Positions 1 through 9,610 are shown, counted from the first letter of the stretch. The stretch: DNA of 64,000 nucleotides from Bacteroidales bacterium (GCA_003142255.1 PLLO01000019.1:80971-144970); one strand, 5' to 3'. A program made the numbers and translations. The notes: generated by a model from the letters alone, not told the origin.

Positions 1-129
1 CAAGTCGCCTTTTGCAACCCCTTTTGCATCCTTCCTAACCTTATACGTTGCCCCGGTAAATGAAAGCTGGTATATTGATACCACTGCTAATGCAATTGCC
101 AGAATGATAATAGCTGCTTTGTTCTGCAT
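1..129 (-). CDS. secDF: SecDF protein translocase subunit, N-terminal fragment (runs off the window edge)
   Basis: Reading the minus strand from the ATG at 129 gives a 43-codon open frame that continues past base 1. It begins MQNKAAIIILAIALAVVS and continues with YQLSFT and a short charged stretch with KDAKGVAKGD. Bacteroidota SecD/SecDF fusions start with this kind of MQNK-hydrophobic-YQLSFT segment, which is the first transmembrane helix of the Sec accessory translocase. Only the first helix is visible, so the identification rests on that short match. A -7 promoter box lies about 55 bases upstream. Confidence 0.72.
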   Translation of the reverse strand, partial: MQNKAAIIILAIALAVVSIYQLSFTGATYKVRKDAKGVAKGDL

Positions 130-183
130 TGTTTTCCTTTTGAATTATCCTGTAATTATTTAAGATTCTTAATTATCGAGGCG

Positions 184-191
184 CAAATATA
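184..191 (-). promoter_or_regulatory. Candidate -7 promoter box for secDF
   Basis: The minus strand reads TATATTTG, a perfect TAnnTTTG Bacteroidota -7 box, 54 bases upstream of the secDF ATG. No good -33 TTG was found at 18-21 bases. Confidence 0.45.
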
Positions 192-203
192 TTAAATTTT
201 TAT

Positions 204-234
204 AAAAAAAAGGCTGAATATGTATTATCCAGCC
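204..234 (-). terminator. Rho-independent terminator of the TolC operon
   Basis: On the minus strand a 9-bp stem (GGCTGGATA / TATTCAGCC, one G-T wobble) with a 5-base loop is followed at once by eight T residues. It lies 23 bases after the stop of the TolC-like gene, and upstream of secDF on the same strand, so it separates the two transcription units. Confidence 0.75.
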
Positions 235-257
235 CCTTTAAAATAAATATAAAGTAT

Positions 258-1739
258 TTATTGCAACAGCTTTTCGTAATCGGTCTCGAGCGGTTTCTTG
301 TTCAGGAAGTCGTAGAGTGCATAGCTTCGCATATTATAGAAGTAACTCCAGTAATTCTGCAAAGCCTGAACATAGGCTCTTTTGTTCTGGTCCTTTTTGG
401 TATCTGCATTATTCAGGTCGAGGATTGCAATCTTGCCGATCAGGAACCTTTGTTTTGTAACTTCAAACATTCTCATGGCCACTGTGTCGGATTTTGCAGC
501 AATGGCTACCTGGTTTTTCTGAAGATTAAACTGTTCCACATCGAGTGCCAGGTTTTGCTGAAAATCCACGATTGCCTGTTGTGCCTGTACCTGGGTCAGT
601 TCAAGGCTCGACTGAGCCATTCTGTAATTACCCTTACCCCTCCCCCAATCGAGAATTGGCAAAGTAAAACCAATATTTACTGCCTGAGACTGACTGGGAT
701 TCTTCAATGAATAAGCAAGGTCAGCCCCGTTTGTTGAAAGACCCATTGAGGCAGACAGGCTAGCAGTCAGACCCTTCGCTGCTTTTGCCTGGGCAACGCT
801 GCTCTGGGCAGTCAAAATATTTAGTTGCTGAGTAACAATGTCGGGATTATTTGCCATTGCCAGATCAAGAACTTCCTTAGCATCAATCTGGAGATCAGGG
901 ATAGTGTCAGGAAGTATGAGTTCAAGCCTTACATTCTGGTTATAGCCAAGAAATGACCTTAACCTGATTTCCCTATCGCGCAGGTTCATATCCGCTGTTT
1001 TGCTGTCGGTTACCGCATTAAGGTATGACAGTTGCATCTGAAGCAGATCTTCCTCAGCAATAGTGCCCAGATTGTATCTCCCATTCGCAATCCTGTAAAG
1101 CGTATCAGAATTTGAAAGGTTCATTACTGCAATTTGCTTATTTATCTGGGCCAGGGCGAGTGAGAAGAAATTTTGAACAGCGGTCGAATGCACATCCTCG
1201 ATATTGGACAGGAATGTTTTCTTGGCTGCAGTATATCTTAAAGGTTCAATTTTCGTCTGCCATTTCAGAGAGTTATACATTTTAATTGGTTGATTGATCC
1301 TGATGCTGATAGGCGAAGTCTGATAGTTTCTATTCAATTTCTCAAAGTCATAAAAATTTAGAAAATCAGACTGCAGGGAAATTGTTGTCCCGGAGAAACC
1401 GATTGCCTGGGATAATGAAAGTGCAGCTTGATCCGTGAGGGTTTTTTTAGGGATATATTTATACTCGTTGGTATTCGCATCGTAAACCTTGTCGAAACCA
1501 TTGCTGTAAGCGGGTATGGTTCCTTTAAGAGTAAGACCCGGCCTGAATTGTGCCTGATAAGACCTGTATTGCCAGTAGCTGGAGCGGAACCGGTGTTTTG
1601 CCATCAGGGCCTGTGGTGATTGGTCCTCGGCAATTTTTATTACCTCGTTAAAAGTAAGTTTCTTTACTTCCTGTGCAGAAATTTTCTGCGCTGAAAACAG
1701 GAAGACAATAATAATTGCAGGTATAAGTAATTTCTTCAT
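258..1739 (-). CDS. TolC-family outer membrane efflux protein
   Basis: An outer membrane channel subunit expected to trimerise and carry substrates from the adaptor to the exterior. The ATG at 1739 gives a clean signal peptide (MKKLLIPAIIIVFLF...SAQ) and is preferred over the in-frame ATG at 1757, which adds six residues and overlaps the upstream gene. The mature part is about 470 residues with two long alpha-helical hairpin halves rich in Gln, Ala and Asn (for example LNLRDREIRLRSFLGY and the later QAQQAIVDFQQNLALDVEQF), typical of the OEP repeat pair. It is the last gene of the adaptor-permease-channel operon and ends at a strong terminator. Confidence 0.88.
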   Translation of the reverse strand: MKKLLIPAIIIVFLFSAQKISAQEVKKLTFNEVIKIAEDQSPQALMAKHRFRSSYWQYRSYQAQFRPGLTLKGTIPAYSNGFDKVYDANTNEYKYIPKKTLTDQAALSLSQAIGFSGTTISLQSDFLNFYDFEKLNRNYQTSPISIRINQPIKMYNSLKWQTKIEPLRYTAAKKTFLSNIEDVHSTAVQNFFSLALAQINKQIAVMNLSNSDTLYRIANGRYNLGTIAEEDLLQMQLSYLNAVTDSKTADMNLRDREIRLRSFLGYNQNVRLELILPDTIPDLQIDAKEVLDLAMANNPDIVTQQLNILTAQSSVAQAKAAKGLTASLSASMGLSTNGADLAYSLKNPSQSQAVNIGFTLPILDWGRGKGNYRMAQSSLELTQVQAQQAIVDFQQNLALDVEQFNLQKNQVAIAAKSDTVAMRMFEVTKQRFLIGKIAILDLNNADTKKDQNKRAYVQALQNYWSYFYNMRSYALYDFLNKKPLETDYEKLLQ

Positions 1740-1749
1740 TTGTAATATT

Positions 1750-3138
1750 CTATTCATATCTTAAAGATTCAATTGGATCTTTTTCAGATGCGCGCTTAGC
1801 TGGTGAATAACCAAAAATAACGCCGACTGCCGCAGATACTCCGAAAGCTATAAAAACAGAGAAGAAGGAAATAATTGTCGTGATGCCTGCTATCTGTTCA
1901 ATCAGCTTTGCCATGATCACTCCAAGGAAAATTCCGATAAAGCCACCGGTAACGCTTATAAGTACAGCCTCAGCAAGGAACTGGACTACAATATCCATTT
2001 TCTTTGCGCCGATTGCCATCCTGGTACCGATCTCCTTGATCCTTTCCATGACTGATGCAAACATTATATTCATAATTCCAATCCCGCCGACTATTAGCGA
2101 GATGCTCGCGATTGCTCCAAGGACAATATTGAATATATCCTTGGTCCTCTGCTGCTGCTTAAGAAGAAGCTCAGGAACAGTAATCTCAAAATCCTTCACA
2201 TTTGTATGACGGCGAATAAGCATCCTGCTTAATATCTCAGTAGTAGGATTTATCTGTTCTGTTTCGGTGACCTGGACAACAATCCTGTCGAGCTGGTTAT
2301 AATTGGTTTCGGCATTGGAGCTTGCATCTGAGCTGCTGACTACAATTCGAGACATTCCACCTCCACCCGGTCCGCCGCTCATGATAAAAACATTGCTGGT
2401 AGCTTCTGATACAAGCTTTGTATTTACAAGGGCCCTGTTCTGGTACCTGAGAAGCATAGTCTGGATAGGAATATATATGTTGTCATTGTAAACATTTACA
2501 CCTTTCTCTTCGAAACCGGTAAGGCTCACTGTGGTTTTCTGAAGAACACCAATGACCTTAAGCCATATACCATTGAATTTGATATACTGCCCTATGGGCT
2601 CGACCTGGCTGAAGAATTTGGCTCTTATGTTTGCACCGATAATACATACCTGAATACCATTCTTTTCCTGGTAGGAATTGAAAATGGCACCAGAAACCAG
2701 AGGCAGATTATACAGGTAGAAATAATCGTTTGATACCCCCACAAGCTTTGCAGTATACTTCACCCCATTCATCATTGCAGTTGAAATGAATGAAATCTCA
2801 GGGCTTATTCTTTTTACTGACGGAAGCGTCTCGCGGATTGCGTCTACATCAAGCATGCTCAACCCCCTTGAAAACTTCTTTGATTGTTTTTCGCCTTCTT
2901 CCGTTGAAGAGGCTTTATCCTGCACTATGGGGTTTATAAGAATATTGTTGACGCCAACCATTTTCATCTGCTCCATGATCTCCTGCTTTGCACCCTTTCC
3001 AATAGCTAGCATTGCTATAACCGCGGCAACACCGAAAATTATTCCGAGTGCAGTAAGCATCGATTTCAGCTTGTTGGAAACGATTGATTCTACCGCAATC
3101 TCTATGTCGTGGAAATATCTCAAGATAAATTTGAACAT
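1750..3138 (-). CDS. MacB-like ABC transporter permease (FtsX family), no ATPase domain
   Basis: Inner-membrane component of a MacB/LolC-type mechanotransmission transporter. The N-terminus has a helix (about residues 25-47, LTALGIIFGVAAVIAMLAIG), then the periplasmic MacB core domain, then three C-terminal helices including the FtsX signature segment (IASISLIVGGIGIMNIMFAS and MERIKEIGTRMAIGA). The conserved tail SEKDPIESLRYE is characteristic. There is no Walker A or B motif and no ATP-binding gene in the operon, so the ATPase must be supplied from elsewhere. It starts 25 bases after the adaptor gene. Confidence 0.9.
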   Translation of the reverse strand: MFKFILRYFHDIEIAVESIVSNKLKSMLTALGIIFGVAAVIAMLAIGKGAKQEIMEQMKMVGVNNILINPIVQDKASSTEEGEKQSKKFSRGLSMLDVDAIRETLPSVKRISPEISFISTAMMNGVKYTAKLVGVSNDYFYLYNLPLVSGAIFNSYQEKNGIQVCIIGANIRAKFFSQVEPIGQYIKFNGIWLKVIGVLQKTTVSLTGFEEKGVNVYNDNIYIPIQTMLLRYQNRALVNTKLVSEATSNVFIMSGGPGGGGMSRIVVSSSDASSNAETNYNQLDRIVVQVTETEQINPTTEILSRMLIRRHTNVKDFEITVPELLLKQQQRTKDIFNIVLGAIASISLIVGGIGIMNIMFASVMERIKEIGTRMAIGAKKMDIVVQFLAEAVLISVTGGFIGIFLGVIMAKLIEQIAGITTIISFFSVFIAFGVSAAVGVIFGYSPAKRASEKDPIESLRYE

Positions 3139-3163
3139 TTTCGATCCTTTTTAGTGTTACCTG

Positions 3164-4861
3164 TTAATTAGTTGGCTGCTGTGTCTGCTGGCCACCCTGT
3201 TGCTGCTGATTATTCTGTCTTGTACCGCCGTTCTGATTGAACTGACGCTGCCCTCCGTTCTGTCCAGACTGACGCTGTCCGCCCTGCCTGCCAAAACGTT
3301 TTCTTAATGAGTCTCTTTCAGCCGGTGACATGTTCTGGAATCTCTGGCGCATCTGTCTCATTGCTGCCGTATCCATTGTTCTGCCGCCCATTCCCTGCTG
3401 CATGTTTCCACCACCCACTCTTGACTGCATGTTTCCACCACCCACTCTTGACTGTATGTTTCCACCACCCGTACCCGGTAACTGACCCATTCCTCCGCCT
3501 GGCATGCCCATCATCCCTTCACCACTATCTCCAAATCCCCGGTTTACTTCTTCACTTGCTTTCTTTTCAGCTTCTTTTTTGGCCTTTTCCTTTTCCTTGA
3601 TGACTGAAATAAGGTCCTGCCCTAATAGCTTAGAGAATTTTTCAGGATTAGCCGGAGTATTGAGATATGTCACTGTCCCGGGCTCAATTCCCTTCTCAAT
3701 AATAACATTATTTTCGTTGGACTCGCCAAGAACGACTATTTGCTTGCTGCCGCTCTTAAGATAGACGAAGGGTATACTGTCAGTTCCGGCCTGGACACTT
3801 TCAAGCGGTACATAGGTGACATTGTCAATAGTCTTTGTGATGATCTTGTTGCCGGTGGTCATTGACGGTCTCAATATCAGATCTGACTGATCGACTTTAA
3901 TCTGAACCTCAAACACCTTGGCATCTGCATTCGGAAGCTGCTCGCCGATATTAGCAACATTGGTTACAACTCCGGTATATTTCTTTTCAGGGAAAGCATC
4001 TACCAGTATCTCTACTTTCTGGCCTGCCTTTACTTTACTTACGTCGATCTCATTTACATACGTCTTGGAAATCATGCTGGTCATATCGGGAAGTGTAGCA
4101 ACTACATTGTCCCATGGGCTTATTGATGAACCAACCTTTCTCTTTGCACCAGACCTGTCTCTTTTGTAGATCACCATTCCTGAAGATGGGGCCGTAATTA
4201 TAAATTTGGAAAGAACTGATTGCAGATCTGCTACCCTTTGCTTTTCTTCGGTCAGGTTTGTCTTCATTGTCCGCATATCTGAACGTGCCTGTTCAACTTT
4301 CAGTGAATATCCCCGAATTGACTGTTCAAGAGTACGGTTTGCCTTGTCAAGGGATATTTCAGCCTGTCTTATTGTTGTCGGAGGCTCATATTTTGATTGC
4401 TGAAGTGTGATACCTGCTTCTTCGACCGAGAACCTGAGGTTCTTGATGTTATCGCGAAGGTTGCTTAAGGTGACAGCTGTATCAAGGATTTTAACCTCAA
4501 GGTTTGTTTCTGCTGTCGTTAGCTTTTCCAGCTCGTCTTTCAGGCTATTGTCAAATGAGGTACGGTCAAGAGTTGCGACATAATCGCCGGCCTTAACCTC
4601 GGTACCTTCCGGGACCAGGTCTGTTATCTTTATATCCATTGATCTGAGGTTCCTGCTCTGGGAAAAATCAGGTCCTATAATATCGGTTGATTTTTCAGCC
4701 TGCAACTCACCGGTTGTTGTGACAATAATGTCAAAAGAACCTTTCTTGGCCTCTGCAAAAAGGTTAACCAAATCTTTCTTCGATGAGACCCTGCCGATTA
4801 CTATCGCTACAATGATTGCAACAACCACTAATGCCGACGTAATAATAACTGATTTCTTCAT
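3164..4861 (-). CDS. Periplasmic adaptor (MacA/HlyD family) with low-complexity C-terminal tail
   Basis: Membrane fusion protein linking the permease to the TolC-like channel. It has one N-terminal anchor helix (about residues 5-23), a split biotinyl-lipoyl-like domain, a long alpha-helical hairpin (about 95-220), and beta-barrel segments with the usual MFP_D pattern (KVKAGQKVEILVDAFPEKKY). The last roughly 125 residues are odd: a charged coiled stretch (KEKEKAKKEAEKKASEE), then Gly/Met/Gln/Asn-rich sequence with a 9-residue tandem repeat. It is the first gene of the operon, with a -7 box 40 bases upstream. MacA proteins are usually near 370-400 residues, so the tail accounts for most of the excess length. 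Confidence 0.88.
   Translation of the reverse strand: MKKSVIITSALVVVAIIVAIVIGRVSSKKDLVNLFAEAKKGSFDIIVTTTGELQAEKSTDIIGPDFSQSRNLRSMDIKITDLVPEGTEVKAGDYVATLDRTSFDNSLKDELEKLTTAETNLEVKILDTAVTLSNLRDNIKNLRFSVEEAGITLQQSKYEPPTTIRQAEISLDKANRTLEQSIRGYSLKVEQARSDMRTMKTNLTEEKQRVADLQSVLSKFIITAPSSGMVIYKRDRSGAKRKVGSSISPWDNVVATLPDMTSMISKTYVNEIDVSKVKAGQKVEILVDAFPEKKYTGVVTNVANIGEQLPNADAKVFEVQIKVDQSDLILRPSMTTGNKIITKTIDNVTYVPLESVQAGTDSIPFVYLKSGSKQIVVLGESNENNVIIEKGIEPGTVTYLNTPANPEKFSKLLGQDLISVIKEKEKAKKEAEKKASEEVNRGFGDSGEGMMGMPGGGMGQLPGTGGGNIQSRVGGGNMQSRVGGGNMQQGMGGRTMDTAAMRQMRQRFQNMSPAERDSLRKRFGRQGGQRQSGQNGGQRQFNQNGGTRQNNQQQQGGQQTQQPTN
3401..3470. repeat. 27-bp tandem repeat inside the adaptor gene
   Basis: Two identical 27-base units (3401-3427 and 3428-3454) and a partial third (to 3470) encode GGGNMQSRV-type repeats in the C-terminal tail of the adaptor. 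The unit is a multiple of three, so copy-number change would keep the reading frame. Confidence 0.9.
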
Positions 4862-4900
4862 GGGATATTTCTACGTGTTATAATTTTCAAAAAACTGAGA

Positions 4901-4908
4901 CAAAAGTA
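4901..4908 (-). promoter_or_regulatory. Candidate -7 promoter box of the efflux operon
   Basis: The minus strand reads TACTTTTG (TAnnTTTG) 39 bases upstream of the adaptor ATG. No matching -33 TTG is present at the usual distance. The surrounding 168-base gap between this operon and glmM is AT-rich and holds no other feature I recognise. Confidence 0.45.
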
Positions 4909-5030
4909 TTTAAAAGGGATTCTTTATCGATTATACTTAACAATATTTAACATCTGTTGATTTTTATCTATACTTCCTTAAGACAGCTGTTCCGTTCCTT
5001 TTATTCCTTAATCTGAAAAAAATGAAAAAA

Positions 5031-6410
5031 TTAGTGTTTTTTAACTATTTTAATAATCTGGTCTGCCAGATCTTCAGCTTTCTTAATTGTAGTGCCCTCT
5101 GCATAAACACGGATAATAGGCTCTGTATTCGATTTACGCACCTGGACCCATCTGTCCGGAAGGTCGATCCTTAACCCGTCCCTCTCATCAATTCCATAAC
5201 TATGAAATTCATTCCTGATATCATTCAAAATTGATGTGAAGTCTGTTCCCTTCCCAATCTCAACTTTTTTCTTGGCAATAACGTATTCCGGAAATTTTTT
5301 GCGTAATAAAGAGCATTTCATGCCCGATCTTACGTAATAGGTCAGGAATAAGGCAATGCCTGCCAGGGCATCACGCCCATAATGCAGAGCAGGATAGATA
5401 ACGCCTCCATTACCCTCACCTCCAATTACTGCACTCCTCTTCTTCATCTCCTCAACTACATTTACCTCCCCTACTGCTGAAGAATAATATTTGCATCCGT
5501 AACCCTCAGTCACGTCTTTCAATGCCCTTGTTGATGAGAGATTTGACACTGTATTTCCCCTGGTTTTTGAAAGTACATAATCAGAAACTGCCACCAGAGT
5601 GTACTCTTCGCCGAACATGGTACCGTCCTCCGAGATAATAGCCAGCCTGTCGACATCAGGGTCCACCACGAAACCAAGATCGGCCCTTTTCTCCGGAACC
5701 AATACTGATATTTCCTTCAGATTCTCTGCCAGCGGTTCGGGATTATGCGAAAAATTACCATCGGGAATATCATTTAATCCGATAACTTTCTTAACACCAA
5801 GTGAATGAAGCAAATCAGGAACGATTATTCCGCCCACTGAATTTATGCAGTCAACTGCAACTGTCAGGTTTGCTTTGCTGATTGCTCCAACATCGACCAG
5901 GTCAAGACTAAGTATCTGATCTATATGTTTTTGCCCCCAGGTATTGTCTTCAGTCAGAATCCCCTCAGCATCATCTGAAACAAACTCAAATTTTTCAGTC
6001 TCTGCAAGGTTAAACACTTCATTCCCATCCGATGCTGAAAGAAACTCACCTTTTTCATTCAGGAGTTTCAGGGCGTTCCAGTTTGCAGGGTTGTGACTTG
6101 CTGTTATTATAATCCCTCCATCTGAACCAGTTCCTGTTACGGCCAGCTCCACAGTCGGAGTAGTGGCAAGTCCAAGGTCCCTGACATTAATACCCATACT
6201 GCGTAAAGTCATTATCACCAGGCTGCTGACCATTGGACCAGAGCTCCTTGCGTCGCGTCCGACTACAATATTTATCTCCCCTTTTCTCCCTTTTCTGATC
6301 CATGTGCCGTAAGCTGCACTGAATTTAACAATATCGACCGGAGAGAGACTCTCGCCCGGTTTACCGCCTATTGTTCCCCGTATACCGGAAATCGATTTAA
6401 TTAAGGCCAT
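5031..6410 (-). CDS. glmM: Phosphoglucosamine mutase (phosphohexomutase family)
   Basis: Converts glucosamine-6-phosphate to glucosamine-1-phosphate on the way to UDP-GlcNAc, for peptidoglycan and LPS; in the cytoplasm. The catalytic serine sits in TASHNPANWNALK (Ser105), the metal loop is DPDVDR (Asp250, Asp252, Asp254), the sugar-binding loop is GEGNGGV, and the C-terminal phosphate-binding loop is RKSNTEPIIRVY. Length 459 fits the family. The sugar specificity cannot be read from the motifs alone; phosphomannomutase is the alternative, but this subtype in Bacteroidota is normally called GlmM. It is divergent from the pseudouridine synthase gene. Confidence 0.8.
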   Translation of the reverse strand: MALIKSISGIRGTIGGKPGESLSPVDIVKFSAAYGTWIRKGRKGEINIVVGRDARSSGPMVSSLVIMTLRSMGINVRDLGLATTPTVELAVTGTGSDGGIIITASHNPANWNALKLLNEKGEFLSASDGNEVFNLAETEKFEFVSDDAEGILTEDNTWGQKHIDQILSLDLVDVGAISKANLTVAVDCINSVGGIIVPDLLHSLGVKKVIGLNDIPDGNFSHNPEPLAENLKEISVLVPEKRADLGFVVDPDVDRLAIISEDGTMFGEEYTLVAVSDYVLSKTRGNTVSNLSSTRALKDVTEGYGCKYYSSAVGEVNVVEEMKKRSAVIGGEGNGGVIYPALHYGRDALAGIALFLTYYVRSGMKCSLLRKKFPEYVIAKKKVEIGKGTDFTSILNDIRNEFHSYGIDERDGLRIDLPDRWVQVRKSNTEPIIRVYAEGTTIKKAEDLADQIIKIVKKH

Positions 6411-6477
6411 TTATATTATGTTTTCAGCGGCACAAAGGTGCAAAAAAATCATTAAACCATAAATCGCCAAATAATAG

Positions 6478-6485
6478 TACCTTTG
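6478..6485 (+). promoter_or_regulatory. Candidate -7 promoter box for the pseudouridine synthase-era-der unit
   Basis: TACCTTTG, a perfect TAnnTTTG, lies 21 bases before the ATG at 6507. It overlaps the TTG that would begin a longer reading frame (6483), so that upstream TTG lies in or before the transcription start and is unlikely to be used. Confidence 0.5.
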
Positions 6486-6506
6486 CACCCTGATTTACTG
6501 AATCAT

Positions 6507-7349
6507 ATGGAAAAAGGGAAGCCCGGAGGCTATAGAAAGGGGAAAGGAGGCAGGTTTGAACATCATATCAGATCTGGCAAAGGCTCATCGGTGAAGACGG
6601 GTAAAAGTGTTTCAAAACAGCCCTTGGAGATGCCGGAGAACATGCGTCTTAACCGTTTCATTGCAAACAGTGGCGTATGCTCAAGACGAGAAGCTGATGA
6701 ACTGATAAGCAAAGGAATGATTTCTGTAAATGGCAGTCAGGTGACAGATCTTGGAACTAAGGTTAAATATAGCGATGACGTCCGTTATAAAGGGAAAAAG
6801 CTCTCGGCTGAGAAAAAAGTCTATGTTCTTTTGAATAAGCCTAAAGGGTACGTGACCACAGTAGAGGATCCTCATGCCGAGCGCACTGTCATTGATCTTC
6901 TTGGAAATGACTTCCCTGAAAGGATCTACCCGGTAGGAAGGCTGGATAAGGAGACCACAGGTGTTCTCCTTCTCACAAATGACGGCGATCTCACGGGAAA
7001 GCTTACGCACCCAAAATATAACAGGAGAAAAATATACCATGTTTTTCTTGAAACACCGTTAGTGAAAAATGACCTTTTCAAACTTGCTGAAGGCATTCAG
7101 CTTGACGATGAACTTGTAGTTGCAGATGCTGTCTCTTATGCTGATCCGGAAGACAAAAGCCAGATAGGAATTGAGCTCCATTCGGGTCAAAACAGGGTGA
7201 TAAGAAGATTGTTCGAATCTCTTGGATACAGGGTCAAAAAACTAGACAGGGTATATTTCGCAGGGCTCACAAAAAAGAATCTTCCGAGGGGAAAATGGAG
7301 ATTTCTGTCAGAGAAGGAGATAAGCATGCTTAAACGCGGAGTTTTTTAA
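6507..7349 (+). CDS. rRNA pseudouridine synthase, RsuA/RluB family
   Basis: Isomerises a uridine in ribosomal RNA to pseudouridine. After a basic, Gly/Lys-rich N-terminal tail of about 45 residues comes an S4 RNA-binding domain (MRLNRFIANSGVCSRREADE), then the catalytic domain with the signature GRLDKETTGVLLLTNDG, whose Asp is the catalytic residue. The usual RluB C-terminal elements (GQNRVIRRLFESLGY) are intact. The ATG at 6507 is chosen over a TTG at 6483 that falls in the promoter box. It is followed 9 bases later by era. RluB and RsuA differ in target site and cannot be separated here with certainty; RluB is more likely. Confidence 0.88.
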   Translation: MEKGKPGGYRKGKGGRFEHHIRSGKGSSVKTGKSVSKQPLEMPENMRLNRFIANSGVCSRREADELISKGMISVNGSQVTDLGTKVKYSDDVRYKGKKLSAEKKVYVLLNKPKGYVTTVEDPHAERTVIDLLGNDFPERIYPVGRLDKETTGVLLLTNDGDLTGKLTHPKYNRRKIYHVFLETPLVKNDLFKLAEGIQLDDELVVADAVSYADPEDKSQIGIELHSGQNRVIRRLFESLGYRVKKLDRVYFAGLTKKNLPRGKWRFLSEKEISMLKRGVF

Positions 7350-7358
7350 TCTGGAATA

Positions 7359-8237
7359 ATGAATCATAAAGCAGGATATGTCAATATTCTTGGTAATCCC
7401 AATGTCGGGAAATCTACGATCATGAATGCGCTTGTTGGTGAGAAGCTCTCAATAATCACATCCAAGGTACAGACAACAAGGCATAGGATAATGGGTATCG
7501 TAAACGGGGAAGATTTCCAGATAGTCTATTCCGACACACCAGGAATATTGAAACCTGAGTATAAGCTTCAGGAGGCAATGATGGGCTTTGTGAACAGTGC
7601 ACTCAACGATGCTGATATCATACTGTACGTAACTGATGTCAAGTCGGTTCCACTCTCGGAAAAAGAGTTTACGGAAAGAATCAGAGCTTCAGGAATTCCG
7701 GTGATCATTGCTGTGAATAAAATAGATCTTACAAACCAGGATCAGCTTGAGAAAATTGTCGAAAAGTGGCATGATGCTTTTCCGGGGTCGCCTGTTATAC
7801 CAGTCTCAGGACTTTTAAAGTTCAACCTCGAAACCCTGCTCAATGCAATACTTGACAAGCTCCCCGAAGGAGAGCCATATTTCCCGAAGGATCAGCTCAC
7901 TGACAGGTATGAACGTTTTTTTGCATCTGAGATCATCCGTGAAAAGATCCTGAACAATTATAAAAAAGAGATCCCCTATTCTGTTGAAATAGAAATTGAA
8001 AGTTTTAAAGAGGAACCAACAATTAATAAGATAAGGGCGCTTATTCATGTAATACGCGACAGCCAGAAGGGAATTATTATAGGTCATAAGGGATCCATGC
8101 TCAAGAAAGTTGGAACCGAGTCAAGACTCGATATGGAAGATTTCTTTGGCAAAAAGGTTTTTCTTGAACTTTATGTGAAAGTGACAAAAGACTGGAGAAA
8201 CAAGCCGTTAATACTAAAACGGTTCGGCTACCGTTAA
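7359..8237 (+). CDS. era: GTPase Era
   Basis: Ribosome-assembly GTPase that binds the 3' end of 16S rRNA. The G1 motif is GNPNVGKS near the start, G3 is DTPG, and G4 is NKID. The C-terminal KH domain (about residues 205-290) contains the GxxG loop IIIGHKGSMLKKVG and ends with the family-typical VTKDWRNK. The length of 292 is normal. It sits between the pseudouridine synthase (9-base gap) and der (18-base gap), a ribosome-maturation gene group. Confidence 0.97.
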   Translation: MNHKAGYVNILGNPNVGKSTIMNALVGEKLSIITSKVQTTRHRIMGIVNGEDFQIVYSDTPGILKPEYKLQEAMMGFVNSALNDADIILYVTDVKSVPLSEKEFTERIRASGIPVIIAVNKIDLTNQDQLEKIVEKWHDAFPGSPVIPVSGLLKFNLETLLNAILDKLPEGEPYFPKDQLTDRYERFFASEIIREKILNNYKKEIPYSVEIEIESFKEEPTINKIRALIHVIRDSQKGIIIGHKGSMLKKVGTESRLDMEDFFGKKVFLELYVKVTKDWRNKPLILKRFGYR

Positions 8238-8255
8238 ATTGATAGCAGATTAATA

Positions 8256-9560
8256 ATGAGCAGGATAGTTGCAATAGTGGGAAGGCCCAATGTGGGGAAA
8301 TCGACACTCTTTAACAGGCTTACTGATTCGAGGGATGCGATAGTTGATGAAGTGAGCGGTGTTACCCGTGACCGGAATTATGGAAAATGCAATTGGAATG
8401 GTATCGACTTTTCCGTAATTGACACCGGAGGGTATGTCGAGAATTCTGATGACATTTTTGAGGAGGAGATAAACAAGCAGGTTCTGCTTGCAATTGAGGA
8501 GGCAGATATAATCCTGTTTATGGTGGATGTTATGGTAGGAATCCATGAGCTTGATAAATCAGTGGCAGGTATGCTCAGGAAGTCAAACAGGAAAGTCATT
8601 CTTGTAGTGAACAAGGTCGACAATAATGCAAGGCATATTGACGCAAATGAATTCTACTCTCTCGGGCTTGGCAACTACTTCGCATTAAGCTCAATGAATG
8701 GCAGCGGAACGGGCGATCTTCTCGATAATATTGTTGAAAACCTGCCTGCTCAGGATCCGGAAGAGGTTCCCGATCTACCCCGAATAGCCATAGTCGGAAG
8801 ACCCAACGTTGGCAAATCCTCATTGGTTAATTCACTTCTCGGTGAAGAAAGAAATATTGTCACCCCTCTGGCAGGCACAACAAGGGATTCCATTTTTACC
8901 AGGTACAACAAGTTCCAGCACGATTTTTTACTCGTCGATACTGCAGGGCTGAGAAAAAAGGGAAAGGTAAGCGAAGATATCGAGTTCTATTCTGTAATGA
9001 GGGCAATAAGAACCATTGAAAATTCAGACATCTGCCTTCTTCTTATCGATGGAACGAGGGGAATTGAAGCGCAGGATATGAATATCATTTCGCTGATCCA
9101 GAAAAACAGCAAGGGACTGATCATACTTGTCAATAAATGGGACCTTATTGAAAAGGAAAACAATACATCAAAAATATTTGAAAAGGAAATAAGGGACAAA
9201 ACCGCACCTTTTACGGATTATCATATACTTTTTATCTCTGCCATCAACAAGCAGAGGATCTTTAATATACTTGAGCTTATTGAGACTGTTAACAAGAACC
9301 GTACACGCAAGATCCCTACATCTGAACTTAACGAGGTCATGCTTGATATTGTCAAGCGGACTCCTCCTCCTGCCATTAAAGGAAAGTACGTTAAGATTAA
9401 ATATGTGACACAACTTCCGATATATACGCCCGCATTTGCATTCTTCTGCAACCTTCCGCAGTATGTCAGGGAGCCCTACAGAAGGTATATTGAAAACAGG
9501 ATGAGGGAACGGTTTGAGTTTACAGGTGTTCCTATTAAGATATTTTTCAGAAAAAAATAA
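8256..9560 (+). CDS. der: Ribosome biogenesis GTPase Der (EngA), double GTPase
   Basis: Essential GTPase for 50S subunit maturation. Two complete G domains are visible: the first with [12 protein letters not shown] and NKVD, the second (from about residue 175) with [12 protein letters not shown] and NKWD. They are followed by a KH-like C-terminal domain ([17 protein letters not shown]) and the common ending [11 protein letters not shown]. Length 434 matches the family. It follows era closely and is probably co-transcribed with it. Confidence 0.98.
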   Translation: MSRIVAIVGRPNVGKSTLFNRLTDSRDAIVDEVSGVTRDRNYGKCNWNGIDFSVIDTGGYVENSDDIFEEEINKQVLLAIEEADIILFMVDVMVGIHELDKSVAGMLRKSNRKVILVVNKVDNNARHIDANEFYSLGLGNYFALSSMNGSGTGDLLDNIVENLPAQDPEEVPDLPRIAIVGRPNVGKSSLVNSLLGEERNIVTPLAGTTRDSIFTRYNKFQHDFLLVDTAGLRKKGKVSEDIEFYSVMRAIRTIENSDICLLLIDGTRGIEAQDMNIISLIQKNSKGLIILVNKWDLIEKENNTSKIFEKEIRDKTAPFTDYHILFISAINKQRIFNILELIETVNKNRTRKIPTSELNEVMLDIVKRTPPPAIKGKYVKIKYVTQLPIYTPAFAFFCNLPQYVREPYRRYIENRMRERFEFTGVPIKIFFRKK

Positions 9561-9610
9561 CCTGTTTTGGTGTGATTTTTGTGCGCAGATTGTCTATTAG
9601 AGTGTAAGTT

